Assembly: GCA_021018815.1 (NCBI GenBank)
Contig: JAITYX010000063.1
Span: 3,702,501 to 3,766,500, forward strand
Direction: 5' to 3'
DNA from: Talinum fruticosum
Lineage: Eukaryota > Streptophyta > Magnoliopsida > Caryophyllales > Talinaceae
DNA: 64,000 nucleotides
Shown: in pieces, positions 12,211 through 24,103 of the stretch
How positions within the stretch are numbered: position 1 is the first letter of the stretch
Layout: every line of letters begins with the position of its first letter
Notes under the pieces: generated by a model
What the model saw: only the letters and a program-made list of their open reading frames with translations
Databases searched by the model: none
What the model was told of the DNA's origin: nothing
Translations under genes and position numbers: made by a program

Positions 12211-13327
12211 ATGGCCATGGCGAGATCATTGCTTTTCCTCCTTGCTGTCCTCTTTTCTCTCCTAAATCCCTTTCCCAAAGCTATGGCTCGTCCTGAAAAA
12301 CTGTCCTTCGATCGGATTTTTCAATTCGGTGACTCGTTAAGTGACACCGGTAATTTGATAAGAGATAATCCCATCGGAGGTCGTCCCTTTGCAAACTTCC
12401 CTTACGGCCAGACCATCCACCAACCCACTGGTCGTTGCTCCGACGGCCTGCTCATGATCGATTATTTCGCCAGGTTCTTCCATCTCCCCTTCTCAATTCC
12501 TATCTTGATCATCAAGCAAATTTCAACTTCGGGGTTAACTTTGCTGTGGCAGGATCAACGGCTTTAGACACATCCACTCTGAGAGCTCAAGGTATCATAC
12601 CACCGGCTACCAATTCTACCCTCTCTGTTCAACTTAACTGGTTCAAATCCCATCTTCGCACCTTATGTGGAGATAACTTAGATTGCACGCAAAGTGTTGT
12701 TAGAAAATCGCTAGTAATGATGGGAGAAGTTGGAGGCAACGACTACAACTACGCCCTCCTCGAGGAAAACCCACGCAATTCATGTATCAGATGGTGCCGG
12801 AGGTCGTCCGTGCCATTACGGAAGCTGTGGAAGATGTTATCAACATGGGTGCGATTAGGGTGGTTGTGCCTGGAAACTTTCCTATTGGCTGCATGCCCAT
12901 CTACCTCGCCCTGTTCGAAACGCAAGACCTAAGCATGTACGATGAGCTCCACTGTTTAAAGTGGTTGAATGACTTCGCCAGATTCCACAACCAATACTTA
13001 CAATCAGCTCTTAGAGATATCCAAAGACAACATCCAAATGTGGCAATTGTGTACGGAGATTATTTTGGGGGATTGAGATGGATAATTAGGAATGCAGTTT
13101 CTCTCGGATTCAACAAGAATGGTCTTCAGAAGACTTGTTGTGGGGTGGATGATAACAAGTATAACTTCGATCTGACGAAAATGTGCGGATATGAAGGTAC
13201 TACAGTTTGTGGGAATCCAAGTGAAAGGTATAGTTGGGATGGAATCCATCTGACCGAGCATGCATACCTGCATATGGCTCAGTGGCTGCTGCGTCAAATT
13301 GTTCCCGGCATTCTTCAAGTCGTTTAA
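12211..13327 (+). pseudogene. GDSL esterase/lipase (SGNH hydrolase), copy 1, two frameshifts
   Basis: The family hydrolyses ester bonds of lipids or specialised metabolites, usually as secreted enzymes. The ATG at 12211 opens a signal peptide of about 26 residues (LLFLLAVLFSLL). Block I is FGDSLSDTGN (Ser about 42), block II FGVNFAVAGS, block III GGNDYN and block V WDGIHLTEHAY, so all four SGNH residues are present. The reading would be about 372 residues, normal for the family, with the style of the acetylajmalan-esterase-like clade. A one-base loss near 12487-12492 shifts the frame after FARFFHLP; it is shared with copy 2. A second loss near 12768-12775 (GAGGAAAACCC against GAGGGAAAGCCC in copy 2) is private. 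The coding part lacks introns, although most plant family members have about four. It is best called a pseudogene unless an undetected variant or recoding exists. Confidence 0.85.
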
Positions 13328-13556
13328 TTTTAGTTAAAAGTTATAATTTTTACGTTTAGTTATTCTAGTAAGAGACGTCTTTTCATTTATACTTGTTAAA
13401 CTGTACCAAGAAGTAGTTGATCGAGTTTAGGAGTGTTCTCTTTTTCGTTTTCTTAATTATGTTTGAATAAGAAATTGTCAAACGTTTTGGTTAATATAAT
13501 ACAGAACAAATTTTTTTTTTTATTTAGATATGAATCTCAGGTTCTTGAGTTAAGAC

Positions 13557-16271
13557 ACATGGTTTGACACCCTTTCTTTCCTTTTTCTAACACCCATGTA
13601 ATCAAAGATTTTTGGGCAAGAGAATGATAAAGAAAGAGATCGAGAGCATAGTAGTGCTGTAGAAGAAGAACGTGATGAAAAATCAATGTGCACTTGGATT
13701 TGGTAACTAATTAAACTGAATTATGTTCGAACAGCCAAAATCTCAAGCAAAAGAATCGAAATACATGCGTACAGTTGAAATACAAACTGCCAAAATCCCA
13801 ACGGACAAAAGAATTGAAATATATACGTACAGTTGAAATCCCAAAACCCTAAAACCCTAAATCTAATAATTCGAAGCCAAAGGAGGATTTAATTTTATGC
13901 CTTTATAATTTGCAGGCATCAAAATTGTAGAGAAAGTTGAGGTGGAGAGAGAAATAGATTTGAAACGGTAGTCAAAAGTCATAGAAAGAAAGAGACCATT
14001 TATTGATGACAATTCCCTACATAAATTCTTGTTCCTGAATTTGATAATAACAGCTACAGTTTTCCATTCTATACTAATTCAACTTAGAAAATAAATAACA
14101 CAACAAAATTACCAATTTTCATCCTAAGTTTTTATTCATAAATGTATAATTTTCATTTATGCCCATTTCTAATTTAATTTAATAGCAAAATAAAGAAAAT
14201 AAAATATAAGAAAAATGATAAAATATATAAATTTTAAAATTTAATTTGAATGAAGTTTTATTATTTACATAATAAAGGAAAATTTGCACTAGAAGTAACA
14301 AATTTTCACTGCAGAAAGAAAAGTATACAAGGAAAATTGGCACTACAAGTAACAAATTGGCACTAGCTGAGCAGACAAGAGTGGACTCGATGTCATCGTC
14401 GAATAGCTGACGTCGTCCACCGCTGTTTGTGAGAGCGGGTATGGCTGATTGAGTGAGAATGCATCTGCAAGAGAGAGTACGATGGGGGAATCTGGCACTG
14501 GTTGGCTGCCGTCCGGGAGGTAGGATGGGAGGAGTAGGGAGGTTGGGAGGAGGAGCAATAGAGAAATTAGTGAGGAGGGAGAAAATAAGTAGAGGTGATT
14601 ACTACTGTTACATAGGGTTTTCTTATCAATTGTAGGATATGTTTCATACTAAAAAATAATAAATGAAATTACAAGGGCCTTTGTCTTAACGATTCTAAGT
14701 TCGGGTTGGAGGGTTTGATTTTGGAATTACAATTTGAATTGGTTGGACACTTTCCTAAGTTTTAGGAAGGTTTCCAAGAACCAATCAAAAGGTTCCGATT
14801 TTATAATCTTACCCGTTTGACGGTTCCAATTCAGTTTCAAGGTACCCACGATACTTGATAGCGAGAAAGTGTCACGGGTAATTGTTTTTCTCATTATTTT
14901 TTAATTTTTGAAATGTTTTGGGGATATTATCAAAATTAATTGTGAAGTTAATTGGTTCGAGAGATATTATAAAATTGCGAGTTTGAAATTGTCTATTAAT
15001 ATTCTCAAAATGAGTCTGTTTGAATGTCATAGGAGACCTAGTAAAAACCGACCTGATCCGAAAATCTGATCCAAACATGTTAGAAAATTGTGGGTTTTGA
15101 ACACGTTTTCCTCGATCCGAACCGAAAAGAACTAAACCTTAAACACCCACAAATTAGCGAGGTCAAAGCCAAGCCAAACCTCTCCGACCCGATGGGTCAA
15201 GACAATAAAAATAAAAATCTTTGCTTAGTGGCTCGTTGATTCATTGTTCTATGCCTATTACATGATTTTTGTTTTCTTTTACTTTATCACTCTTTTAGTT
15301 ATAGTTATTTGTTATATCACATCATTTATAGAAATGTTACGTAGCTATCGCAATCATTTACAAACAAACACTAATGCTATTTCCTTTCTCAACTTCTTTC
15401 TCTTAAAAAACATTATATACAAAAAGTATACATAGTAAAATTTGAACAAAATATGTATTGGTTCAAATGACGTGATATATTAAAAATATTAAAGCACAAG
15501 TTATGCTAAATTGTAATTTTTGTAAACTGAATGTGCCTAGTCACGTCTTAAATACTTTTTTATGAAATTATATTACTATCATAATGTAAAATTTATTGCT
15601 AAAATTAAAAATAATAATTTTAGTTTATTATAAATTTTTAATTCTCATTTATTTGAAATTGTTTTAGTTTTACTTAAATCATGACGCCTATGATGGGCAA
15701 CGAGTTGGGTTAAGACGAGTCAAACTTTTTATAATAAACCGATCCAGGTCGACCCTTTCTCGATATGTTTTAAAATGAAGTAAATATATATGCATAAAAT
15801 CCTCCTTACAATATTAATCTATATTCCTTATAAATTATTGATAATAAATTTAATTAAGTGTAACATGTGAATTAGTATGATAGAAGAGGTGAAATAAACA
15901 TCAAAATCTTAATTAAATGAGTCATTAATAAAACAACTTATTATATTATCCATAACATTATTAACTCTGACCTTTCATTGGTCAAATTTAAACGAGGTCA
16001 AGTAATCAAGTCGCTCAACTCAATTGGGTCCTCACGCAAATATCATAATAAAAGCTCTAAATATTTTTGAATATTCATTTTAGAAAATACAAATGATTGT
16101 TTGTTAATATATTTGTGTGCTTGTTGATTGTGTTGTGCGATTGGACTCTAAAGTTGTTTAATTTGAATAATTTTTAAGTTGTTGATGGGCATTCCCTTCA
16201 ATTAGGAATTGGAACCTGAGTTCCCGAAATAGAGAAAATTCACCTCTCTTTCTCTCTCTTAATAATTGTAG
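13557..16271. other. Intergenic DNA with no supported gene
   Basis: The sequence is AT-rich with stops in all frames. It holds a local duplication at 13733-13840, CCCTAAA (telo-box-like) words at about 13845-13862, and a small purine-rich GC island at 14390-14600 with short open frames that I do not recognise. The short near-repeat CACTA(G/C)AAGTAACAAAT occurs at 14288 and 14341. Confidence 0.5.
13733..13840. repeat. Imperfect direct duplication, about 50 bp units
   Basis: Two units each hold GCCAAAATC, CAAAAGAAT, GAAATA and CGTACAGTTGAAAT in the same order (about 13735-13781 and 13789-13839). No function is apparent. Confidence 0.65.
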
Positions 16272-16285
16272 ATTTTTTTCTAAAA

Positions 16286-16545
16286 TGATGGCACTTATAA
16301 CTACAGCTCGGATAAAGAACCATAGTCATAGGTATACCTATAACAACGGTTCTTTTGAAGAACCGTCGTCATAAATTGACCAATGACTACGGTTTTCTAT
16401 AGAACCGTCGTCATAGGCATTCTTTTACTACGGTTTTGAACCATAATAAAAGATGCCCACCAACAACGACGGCCAAATAGGCGATGCCCGATAACCGTAG
16501 TTAAAGATCGTTTTTACCATAGTTTAAAGTGGTTCCTGTAGTAGG
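16286..16545. mobile_element. Degenerate CACTA-type terminus or MITE, second family
   Basis: Read on the minus strand from about 16545, it begins CTACTACAGGAACCAC and then carries repeated ACGACGGTTCT / AGAACCGTCGTCATAGG words. The same terminal order and subterminal words occur at 50753-51060, which starts with a good CACTACTATAGGAAC. It differs from the TTAGCGACGGA family of copies 1-3. The outer CACTA bases are damaged and no target duplication is visible. A weak partner end CACTTATAACTACAG at about 16288 would make a 260-bp MITE. Confidence 0.5.
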
Positions 16546-16632
16546 GATTTTATTTACAGCAGATTCGGGGAAGATTTAATTTTTAGGTTGTTATCCTTGT
16601 GAGGTACGAGGTCTTATTTAGTTTGGTAGAAG

Positions 16633-16694
16633 TTGTTAGGAAATTAGCCCCCACTCTAATACTCATTTATTAGATGAAATTAGCGCAAATATAC
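16633..16694. repeat. Possible left part of an older LTR interrupted by the Gypsy element
   Basis: TGTTAGGAAATTAG at 16633 resembles the start of a Copia-type LTR. The sequence would continue after the Gypsy insert at 24099, where a region with AACGCGGAAAACCC and a possible TTTAAATAG box follows. Both parts share the TATAC target duplication. The LTR identity is inferred from style only. Confidence 0.3.
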
Positions 16695-16695
16695 T

Positions 16696-18122
16696 TGTTG
16701 AGAGAAATATTTACCGCAAGTGCACGGTGTAGTCGTAGCTAGGAACCGGCAAGTACGGGTCATGTCCACAAGGAACTCGTTTTCAAATACTAAATCCACC
16801 TAAAAACTCTAATCTAGGTAAAAGCTGAGTTCGACAATGATTTGGTTTTTGGATTCAACTAAAAACAAAATAACTATGAGAGATCAATGAATAAAAAGCC
16901 TTAGATTGGGATTAATCACACTACTATGCCCGAAATCAACACCAAATACCGCTTGAGATTTGCCTATGCTAGCGAGTTTAGAAGGGGAGACACCAAATTA
17001 AACATATCTTCGCCTACTTTCGAAGGTCAAAGACTAATCTTGCACAATCTAATCACCTATTTTTATAGTATTAACAAAGACCAAAATCATAAAAAATGAA
17101 TCTCACAACCCCGATTAAAACCTTAATTATTTTCATAATGAAGTTCTAATTGCTCACAACGTCATTCTAGGTAAGTTTTCATCTTTCAATGTTTACAAAA
17201 CCCTAATAAAAATATATGAGTCCTCTTTCGAGGAAATCAATGAAAAGCGATGAGCGAAGTGACTTCTAACCTAACAAGTATAGAACAATTCAATTGGCAT
17301 TCAATTCATGATTATCAAGGCATAATATGGATCAATCCCAACCTCATTAGAGAAATTAGCCCCTAAACATGATACTAAACAATTGACAGAATTTAGGGAA
17401 CATAGCCATGGAGAAACGAAGAGAAATTGTGGAGAAAAGATAAAGAGAAGAAATTACGATTACCGAATAAAAACTTGAAGCAATTCAATCATACATAAAC
17501 TTGAAGTAGAAAATTAGAATTGAGTGTTCTTGAGTCTCCTTTTGGGGATGCCTCTCGAAAACCCTAGCTAAAATTTAGAATTCTGGAAAAGATCCCTAAA
17601 AATTACAATTTCGAAACTTAAATATCTGCAGAAACATGTAGTCACACGGCCGTGCAAGGTCGCACGGGGTATCGTGCGAAATTCGCCGCTGATTTCGCAC
17701 AGACTGTGCGACTTTGCACGATGGGCTGTGCGTAAACTCTGAACTCTTTGCCCATTTTGCACAACTCGTGCGACTTCGCACTGAGGAGCCGTGCGACCTT
17801 CTTTGACTTCGAACCCTTCGCCTAATGATCTACACGGTTGTGCATCTTTGCACATTAGGCCGTGCAATTTCTCTTGATGTGTTTTAGGCTTCTTTCTTGC
17901 CTCCTCTTGGGCCCGAATTCTCCTCTTGATCGCTTTTCATCAAATTTGCATCGAATCTCTCAAATTTAAGCCCAAAAACCTGTAATAAAGAGATTTATGA
18001 GCTTAGGTGACGATAAAGAGAAAATGAGCAAAATCTAACCCAAAACTAAATAAATATCATTGAAATCATCATGGAATTGGGTTAAATAATGCCTTAAAAG
18101 CCGATAAAAACGAGGTTTAACA
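16696..18122 (-). repeat. Gypsy 3' LTR (left copy)
   Basis: It matches 22659-24098 almost throughout. In the minus reading it starts TGTTAAACCTCG. The end near 16696-16712 is about 14 bp shorter than in the right copy. It holds a cluster of GTGCGAC / GCACGGCCGTGC palindromic words at 17640-17880. Confidence 0.85.
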
Positions 18123-20100
18123 ACTCCCCATGCTTAGCTCTTGCTTGTCCCCAAGCAAGACTGTCAATTAACAATCCCGGGGTTAAAAACCTCGCATTCA
18201 CCCTCTTCGGGTGATGGGTTAACAGTTCTATCAATGGGGATGACCATCCACAAAGACAACTTATTCAAAGTGTCATACTTCCATGAAAACTTGCCTGAAA
18301 ACTTCAATGACTACAATGTTTGGTTACAATGCACAATTGTCTTATGTTTAACTACAATCACACTCATGACGCCACGAAACAAATGGCGAACTAGCGTGAC
18401 TGGTGGAACCTCACTTTAGGAAACGTGGATCACTCCATCTCTTTTGAAATTTCTTTTTGAGGTTTCTCTCAACATCTCTTTCCAAAACACAACCTACCAT
18501 AGGCTTGGTCATATTCTCATTCTCCACCACTATAGAGGCAAAAATGCAAGTGCAATCAAGAGGTCTTTCAAAGCTTGTAACGTGGCCAAGGTTCATTGGT
18601 AGAAAGGGGAACCAATTTGGGATATGTGGAGCTAAATAGCCGAGGCCTAACAGCTATAAGGAGAAAAAACACTTCTAAACATAACTAAAAACTTTATCCC
18701 AATTCACCTCTTTAAGCACAACATGCTTTAAGACAACTTTTGAAATGAGCATACAACTTTTTGAACTTTCCACATGCCAACCACTTATTTCTTCACTTTT
18801 TTTCTTTTTTTTTCTTTATTTTTCCTTCAATTTTTCTTCTTTTTTTTCATTCTTTTTTTTCAAATATACAAAATTTTCAAGAATAGATATAATTGGCATG
18901 GGAATCATAAACACTACTCAATTCCAAAAGAGTCTAAAAGGGGAACTTATCCATTTTTTTCAACATGGATCCCCAAATCAAACTACAAAATGAATGAGAC
19001 ACTCCATCATTCAAACCAAAACTACCCAATAAGTATTGCTCCACTAGACCCGGCTTTGGTGTAGGAAATGTATAAATGCCAAAGGTAAAGTGCGTGTAGG
19101 TGTATCAAGAAACAGGTTAAATCTCAAAGGGGTAGCAAAATGGTATAAATGAATGGGATGGCTTTTTGGCTCATGTAGCTTGAAAACAAACGAATGCCTC
19201 TATCATATTACACAATGCATATGCCAAGTGTGGTCTCAAAGAGAAATAGAGCAACTTCTAGAGGTATGCATAAAGGAAGAGTCACACAAGGAATGAAACA
19301 TGAGACTAAAATTGATGAATTAGTCTATAAGGCTCAAAGTCTCACGGGCTTATCCACCACAATCAACAACTAGCTGAAAGATTTACCACATGTTCAAGTT
19401 TACCAATCATGCAAATAAATTCTCAAAGACACCGGCAAGCAACTCAAGACATCACAATCAAATTCATTCGCAAGTTCATATCCACATAAAGTTTCTACCA
19501 AGAATGGGCAATCAAATCATTCACAATCACGCCCAAAGATCAACTATCACAATTCACATCATCATCACGAGAGGGGTTTTCAAAGCTGTTTTTGGGATTT
19601 AAAAATTTTTTTAAAGCAATAAAAGTTAACTAACAAAGATACCTCACATAGAAGAGAATGAAAGAAGGGATGGAGCGTGTTTACCTCAAAAGTTTATGAA
19701 TTTTCCTCTTCCATAATTCCTCAAATGAGCCAAGATAAAAAAGAAGAACAAAAATATAAGTAATGCAAAGATTCTAACCTATATGCTTAGGACTACATAA
19801 TAAACAGAAAGGTGAAAAAATGAAAAAGTAATCCTAAGAAACTACATGAATGCAACCTAAATGAATGCAAATCCATCCCTACCATCCTTAAAACATTATC
19901 CAACAGCTGCAAGCTACTCCCCATGCTTAACTCTTACATTGTCCTCAATGAAAAAGGGCAAGAAAAGAAAGGAAAGGGAAGAAAGCCTACAAACAACGAG
20001 AAATTGTAATAAGGGTGGGAGAGAGGGATATATTTTTTTGTTTTTTTTTGAAAGCAATAAAAATGCTTGGGTTGCCTCTCAAGAAGCGCTTGTTTAAGGT
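18123..20100 (-). other. Non-coding 3' internal region of the Gypsy element
   Basis: No pol coding is seen. The landmark GCGCTTCTTGAGAGGCAACC (minus, 20069-20089) normally follows pol in Athila/Tat-type elements; here it follows protease directly. Two polypurine-type motifs with the word AAGCATGGGGAGT occur, one beside the LTR (18123-18160, preceded by TTGGGGACAAGCA) and one at 19905-19950 (preceded by GAGGACAATG). A T-rich tract lies at 18795-18865. Short open frames here are low-complexity. Confidence 0.6.
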
Positions 20101-20389
20101 CCTTAAGCTTGACCCTTACCTCAAACGGTAGACGGTGAGAACTGGGGATGAGGATAAAGTGAAGAATGGACTTGTGACATGAAATTCACTACCTCCTCAT
20201 CATGATCAACACTCCGAGCAAACCGAATATCGGCTTCGGTGGTCAAGTCTCGCTGGAGCAGGTCAGCGTGCGTGGCTCATCCCATGTGTAGATATCAAAT
20301 CAAGCTGCGAGGCTGGGAATAGGAGCCAAGGGTACAGGTGGTGGTAGGAGGGAGAAATCAACACTTTCACCACGAGATGTGAAAGGAGA

Positions 20390-20770
20390 TCTTCCCTACA
20401 GGTACATCAATCACGAGCTCCTACAGTTGCTGGAAATGGTCTCCCTAAAATAATAGGGACTCGGATGCTCTCATCCATATCCATCACCACAAAATCACGA
20501 GGGAACAACAAACTTCCCTACTTGAATAGGTACATCCTCCAGAATACCCACGGGGCACCGAATAGACCGATCTGCGAGTTGAATGGAGATATCGGTGGGT
20601 TGCGGATCACCTAGCTGAAGCTTCTGTAGAGTGGAAGTGGCATTATGCTCACACTTGCTCCGAGATCACAAAGGGCTCTATCAATCTCCACTCCCTTGAT
20701 TGAGCGGGGAATAGAAAAACTTCCGGATCCTGCAGCTTAGAAGGTGACTTGCTTTGCAAAGCCGCACTAC
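20390..20770 (-). pseudogene. Gypsy aspartic protease relic
   Basis: The minus strand encodes GSFSIPRSIKGVEIDRALCD followed by LGASVSIMPLPLYRS; DLGAS is the aspartic-protease active-site block of Athila-type elements. After a frame change near 20630 the C-terminal flap and ILGRP motif (VPIILGRPF) are readable. A stop follows. It lies downstream of gag, as expected for GAG-PRO. It would mature the GAG polyprotein if intact. Confidence 0.7.
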
Positions 20771-21499
20771 ACACCTCCCCATGCTTATTACGAAACATCC
20801 TCCAACCTAGTCTTCTTGGAGAAAATCTCCCTTAAAAACTTCATATAGGAGGGTGTCTCCTTGATAGCCTCCAAGAATGGCATGTTGATGTAGACCTTCT
20901 TCAACATATTAACAAATTTTAAAAATCGAGGCTCTAACAATCTCCGAGGATATGGTACAGGTGACCGATATGGGCATACGGGAGGTGTTTTGGAGGCATG
21001 CTCATCCGAACTCCGAATTGGGCTATGCTCATCAATCCGAGTAGTACTTGTGCTTGTCTTCCTGCAAAATCATAACAGGACTCTCTACTAACTCTACGCT
21101 ACGAGGTTTGAACAAGCATTGACATGGGCCCCGGGATTGATCTCTGGCTGGCCCGGCAAATGCCCTTGAGGTCTAGAAAGATGGCTCACTTGTTGGGCTA
21201 TTTGGGATATTTGGGTCTCCGAGGATCTTGTGGTGGGTAGACATGCCCTCAAACTTAGAAGTCAATTGCTTGATAGATTCACCCAAGGCCTTATTTGTTC
21301 TAGACTGTGTTTGAATGAAGCTTTCCATGAGGCTCTCTAGATTTGACTTCGAGGTGGGGGTTGAGGTGCTTTGGATTGAAAGGGGGCTTAGGCTGAAAAC
21401 CAGGTGGCAAAGGATTGTTATTCTCGTAGGAAAAATTAGGGTGATTCTTCAATCCAGGGTTGTAGGTTTGAGAGTATGGATCATTTTGTGGTCTAGAAT

Positions 21500-22504
21500 T
21501 GAAGTTCGTAAGGCATTGGCTTGCTCAACGGTTTGGAAATTAACTCGGCACTCAGCGGCCACATGTCCTTGCACTCCACATATCTTACAAACTACATATC
21601 CCTCATTTGCAGCACTTGAGGAACCACTCGGAAGTAGACACTTGCACTCACTCGCTCTAACTTCGACCGAGAGCCTCCACTTTGCTAGCTAGGAGGGCTA
21701 TAGAATCAATCTCATGCATCCCTCCTTTCTTTGGAACCGATTTTTCACTGCCCCAATGATAGCTGTTGGAAGCCATGTTCTCAATAAGGGTCTTGGCTTC
21801 ACTTTCACCCTTAGTCATTAGGGCACCTCCTGCAGTTGCATCTATAGAAATCGAATGCGGGAGGTAGCCCATTGTAGAAAGTCTGCAGAAGCATCCATTT
21901 GGGAATGCTTGTGGTGAGGATACTTCTTTTGGAGATCCTTGTAACGCTCCCAAGCCTCATAAAGTGACTCTCCATCCTCTAAGCAAAAGGTGGAGATGGT
22001 GTTTCGCAATTTAGCGGTCTTGCTTGGGGAAAGAACTTTGCCATGAACGCCTTTGACAAAGCTTCCCAAGTGCCGTACTTGTTGGGGTCCTCATTCAACA
22101 ACCAATTCTTGGCTCTATCCTTTAAGGAGAAGGGAAAGAGCTTAAGGCGGAGGCCTTCATCGGTGAAGTTGTTGATCTTCACGGTTCCACACTTCTCCAA
22201 GAAGGAGTTGATGTGTCGGATGACATTTTCTCTAGGAAGCCCTCCAAATGCATCTTGCCGCACAAAGTGAATGAGCGACATCTTCACCTCAAAGTCCTCT
22301 GCAGCGACATTCGGCCCAACGATGGCTGAAATTGCCCCGGACGCACTAGGGATGGCATAGTCCCCTAGCGGTCTCGGTTGCGGTCCTTGCTCCACCATCC
22401 TTTCCTTTCTTCTTCGCGTCGCTGCGCTTATTGATCTTGCTTGTTGCTTCGATTTCGGGGTCAAGTGGGACAATTTCTCTCCCTCTTCGACTCCTCCTAC
22501 GCAT
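21500..22504 (-). pseudogene. Gypsy gag relic with zinc knuckle
   Basis: The likely start is the ATG at 22504, giving a basic N-terminus with the block EIVPLDPEIEAT. After a frameshift near 22400 come the retrotransposon gag domain blocks FVRQDAFGG, INNFTDEGLRLKLFPFSL and DRAKNWLLNE (22000-22330). The frame shifts again near 22030 into YEAWERYKDLQKKYPHH. A CX2CX4HX4C zinc knuckle, CKICGVQGHVAAEC, is encoded at about 21548-21590. The protein would form the virus-like particle and bind RNA. At least three frame changes inactivate it. Confidence 0.8.
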
Positions 22505-22640
22505 GCAAAAACAAGAGCTATACCAAGCGTAAACGAGGTTCAAGCATAAATCAAGAAAAGATAGGTGCTTGAGACAAGAACACACGATCTAGTTTCAAGT
22601 CTAAAAGCAAATTTAGTACTTAAAAGAACCAAATTCCCAA

Positions 22641-22657
22641 GCAACGGCGCCAAAAAC
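22641..22657 (-). promoter_or_regulatory. Gypsy primer-binding site
   Basis: On the minus strand, TTTTTGGCGCCGTTGCTTGG lies directly inside the 5' LTR. TGGCGCCGTTGC is the usual primer site of Athila/Tat-type elements, complementary to a tRNA 3' end (commonly tRNA-Asp). This fixes the element orientation. Confidence 0.75.
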
Positions 22658-22658
22658 T

Positions 22659-24098
22659 TGATGGGAAAAAATTAAGTTCTAAAGTTATAAACCGCAAGTG
22701 CACGGCGTACTCGTAGCTAGGAACAGGCAAGTACGGGTCGTGTCCATAAGGAACTCGTTTTCAAATACTAAATCCACCTAAAAACTCTAATCTAAGTACA
22801 AACTCGGTTCGACAATGATTTGGTTTTGGATTCAACTAAAAACAAAATAACTATGAGAGATCAATGAATAAAAAGCCTTAGATTGGGATTAATCACACTA
22901 CTATGCCCGAAATCAACACCAAATACCGCTTGAGATTTGCCTATGCTAGCAGTTTAGAAGGGGAGACGCCAAATTAAACCTATCTTTGCCTACTTTCGAA
23001 GGTCAAACACTAATCTTGCGCAATGTAATCACCTATTTTCATAGGATTAACAAAGAGCAAAATCATAAAGAATGAATCTCACAACCCCGATTAAAACCTT
23101 AATTATTTTCATAATGAAGTTCTAATCGCTCACAACGTCATTCTAGGTAAGTTTTCATCTTTCGATGTTTACAAAACCCTAATAAAAATATATGAGTCCT
23201 CTTTCGAGGAAATCAATGAAAAAGTGATGAGCGAAGTGAATTCTAACCTAACAAGCATAGAACAATTCAATTGGCATTCAATTCATGATTATCAAGGCAT
23301 AATATGGATCAATCCCAACCTAATTAGAGAAATTAGCCCCTAAACATGATACTAAACAATTGACAGAATTTAGGGAACATAGCCATGGAGAAACGAAGAG
23401 AAATTGTGGAGAAAAGATAAAGAGAAGAAATTACGATTACCGAATAAAAACTTGAAGCAATTCAATCATATATAAACTTGAAGTAGAAAATTAGAATTGA
23501 GTGTTCTTGAGTCTCCTTTTGGGGCTGCCTCTCGAAAACCCTAGCTAAAATTTAGAATTACGGAAAAAGATCCCTAAAAATTACAATTTCGAAACTTAAA
23601 TATCCGTGGAAGCGGTAGTTGCACGGTCATGCAAGGTCGCACGGGTACCGTGCGAAATTCTACGCTGATTTCGCACAGCACTGTGCGACTTTGCACGAGG
23701 GGCTGTGCAAAAACTCCGAACTCTTTGCCCATTTCGCAAAGCTCGTGCGACTTCGCACAGGGGCTGTGCGACCTTCTTTGACTTCAAACCCTTCGCCCGA
23801 TGATCCGCACAGCTGTGCAGCTTTGCACTGATAGGTCATGCAACTTCTCTTGATGTGTTTTAGACTTCTTTCTTGCCTCCTCTTGGGCCCGAATTCTCCT
23901 CTTGATCGCTTTTCATCAAATTTGCCTCGAATCTCTCAAATTTAAGCCCAAAAACCTATAATAAGGAGATTTACGAGCTTAGGTGACGATAAAGAGAAAA
24001 TGAGCAAAATCTTAACCAAAACTAAATAAATATCATTGAAATCATCACGGAATTGGGTTAAATAATGCCTTAAAAACCGATAAAAATGAGGTTTAACA
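22659..24098 (-). repeat. Gypsy 5' LTR (right copy)
   Basis: A 1,440 bp direct copy of 16696-18122. In the minus reading it runs from TGTTAAACC (24098) to the primer-site junction (22659). It carries the same CAC/GTG palindrome cluster at 23620-23840. Confidence 0.85.
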
Positions 24099-24103
24099 TA
24101 TAC

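Larger units (their letters stand above)
11930..13556 (+). repeat. GDSL duplication block, copy 1
   Basis: This block is homologous to about 25080-26800. The upstream parts align only loosely (shared words such as TATATCATAAATAAGTAA and GAGTCCTAAT, with many indels). The stretch from the TATA-like box to the stop is nearly identical between copies. The 3' flank aligns loosely again up to TCAGGTTCTT. The two copies are about 13.2 kb apart and in the same orientation. Confidence 0.85.
16696..24098 (-). mobile_element. Gypsy-type LTR retrotransposon with GAG and protease only
   Basis: Two direct LTRs (16696-18122 and 22659-24098) flank a 4.5 kb internal region. Orientation is minus. A primer-binding site TTGGCGCCGTTGC follows the right (5') LTR, and a purine tract AGCATGGGGAGT precedes the left (3') LTR, whose minus-strand start is TGTTAAACC. 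TATAC flanks both ends (16690-16694 and 24099-24103), with one extra T on the left, so the insertion looks complete. Only gag and a protease relic are recognisable; no reverse transcriptase, RNase H or integrase motif was found. This matches the non-autonomous TR-GAG class, here of Athila/Tat style judging by the primer site, the DLGAS protease motif and the GCGCTTCTTGAGAGGCAACC landmark. The LTRs differ by scattered substitutions and one gap near the end. Confidence 0.82.

Noticed and set aside
14343..14635. Short frames on both strands in the 14.4 kb GC island
   Set aside because: No domain or splice structure; both strands open by composition.
18745..19064. Phe-rich frames as a membrane protein gene
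   Set aside because: They come from a T-rich tract in the non-coding part of the Gypsy element, with no conserved block.
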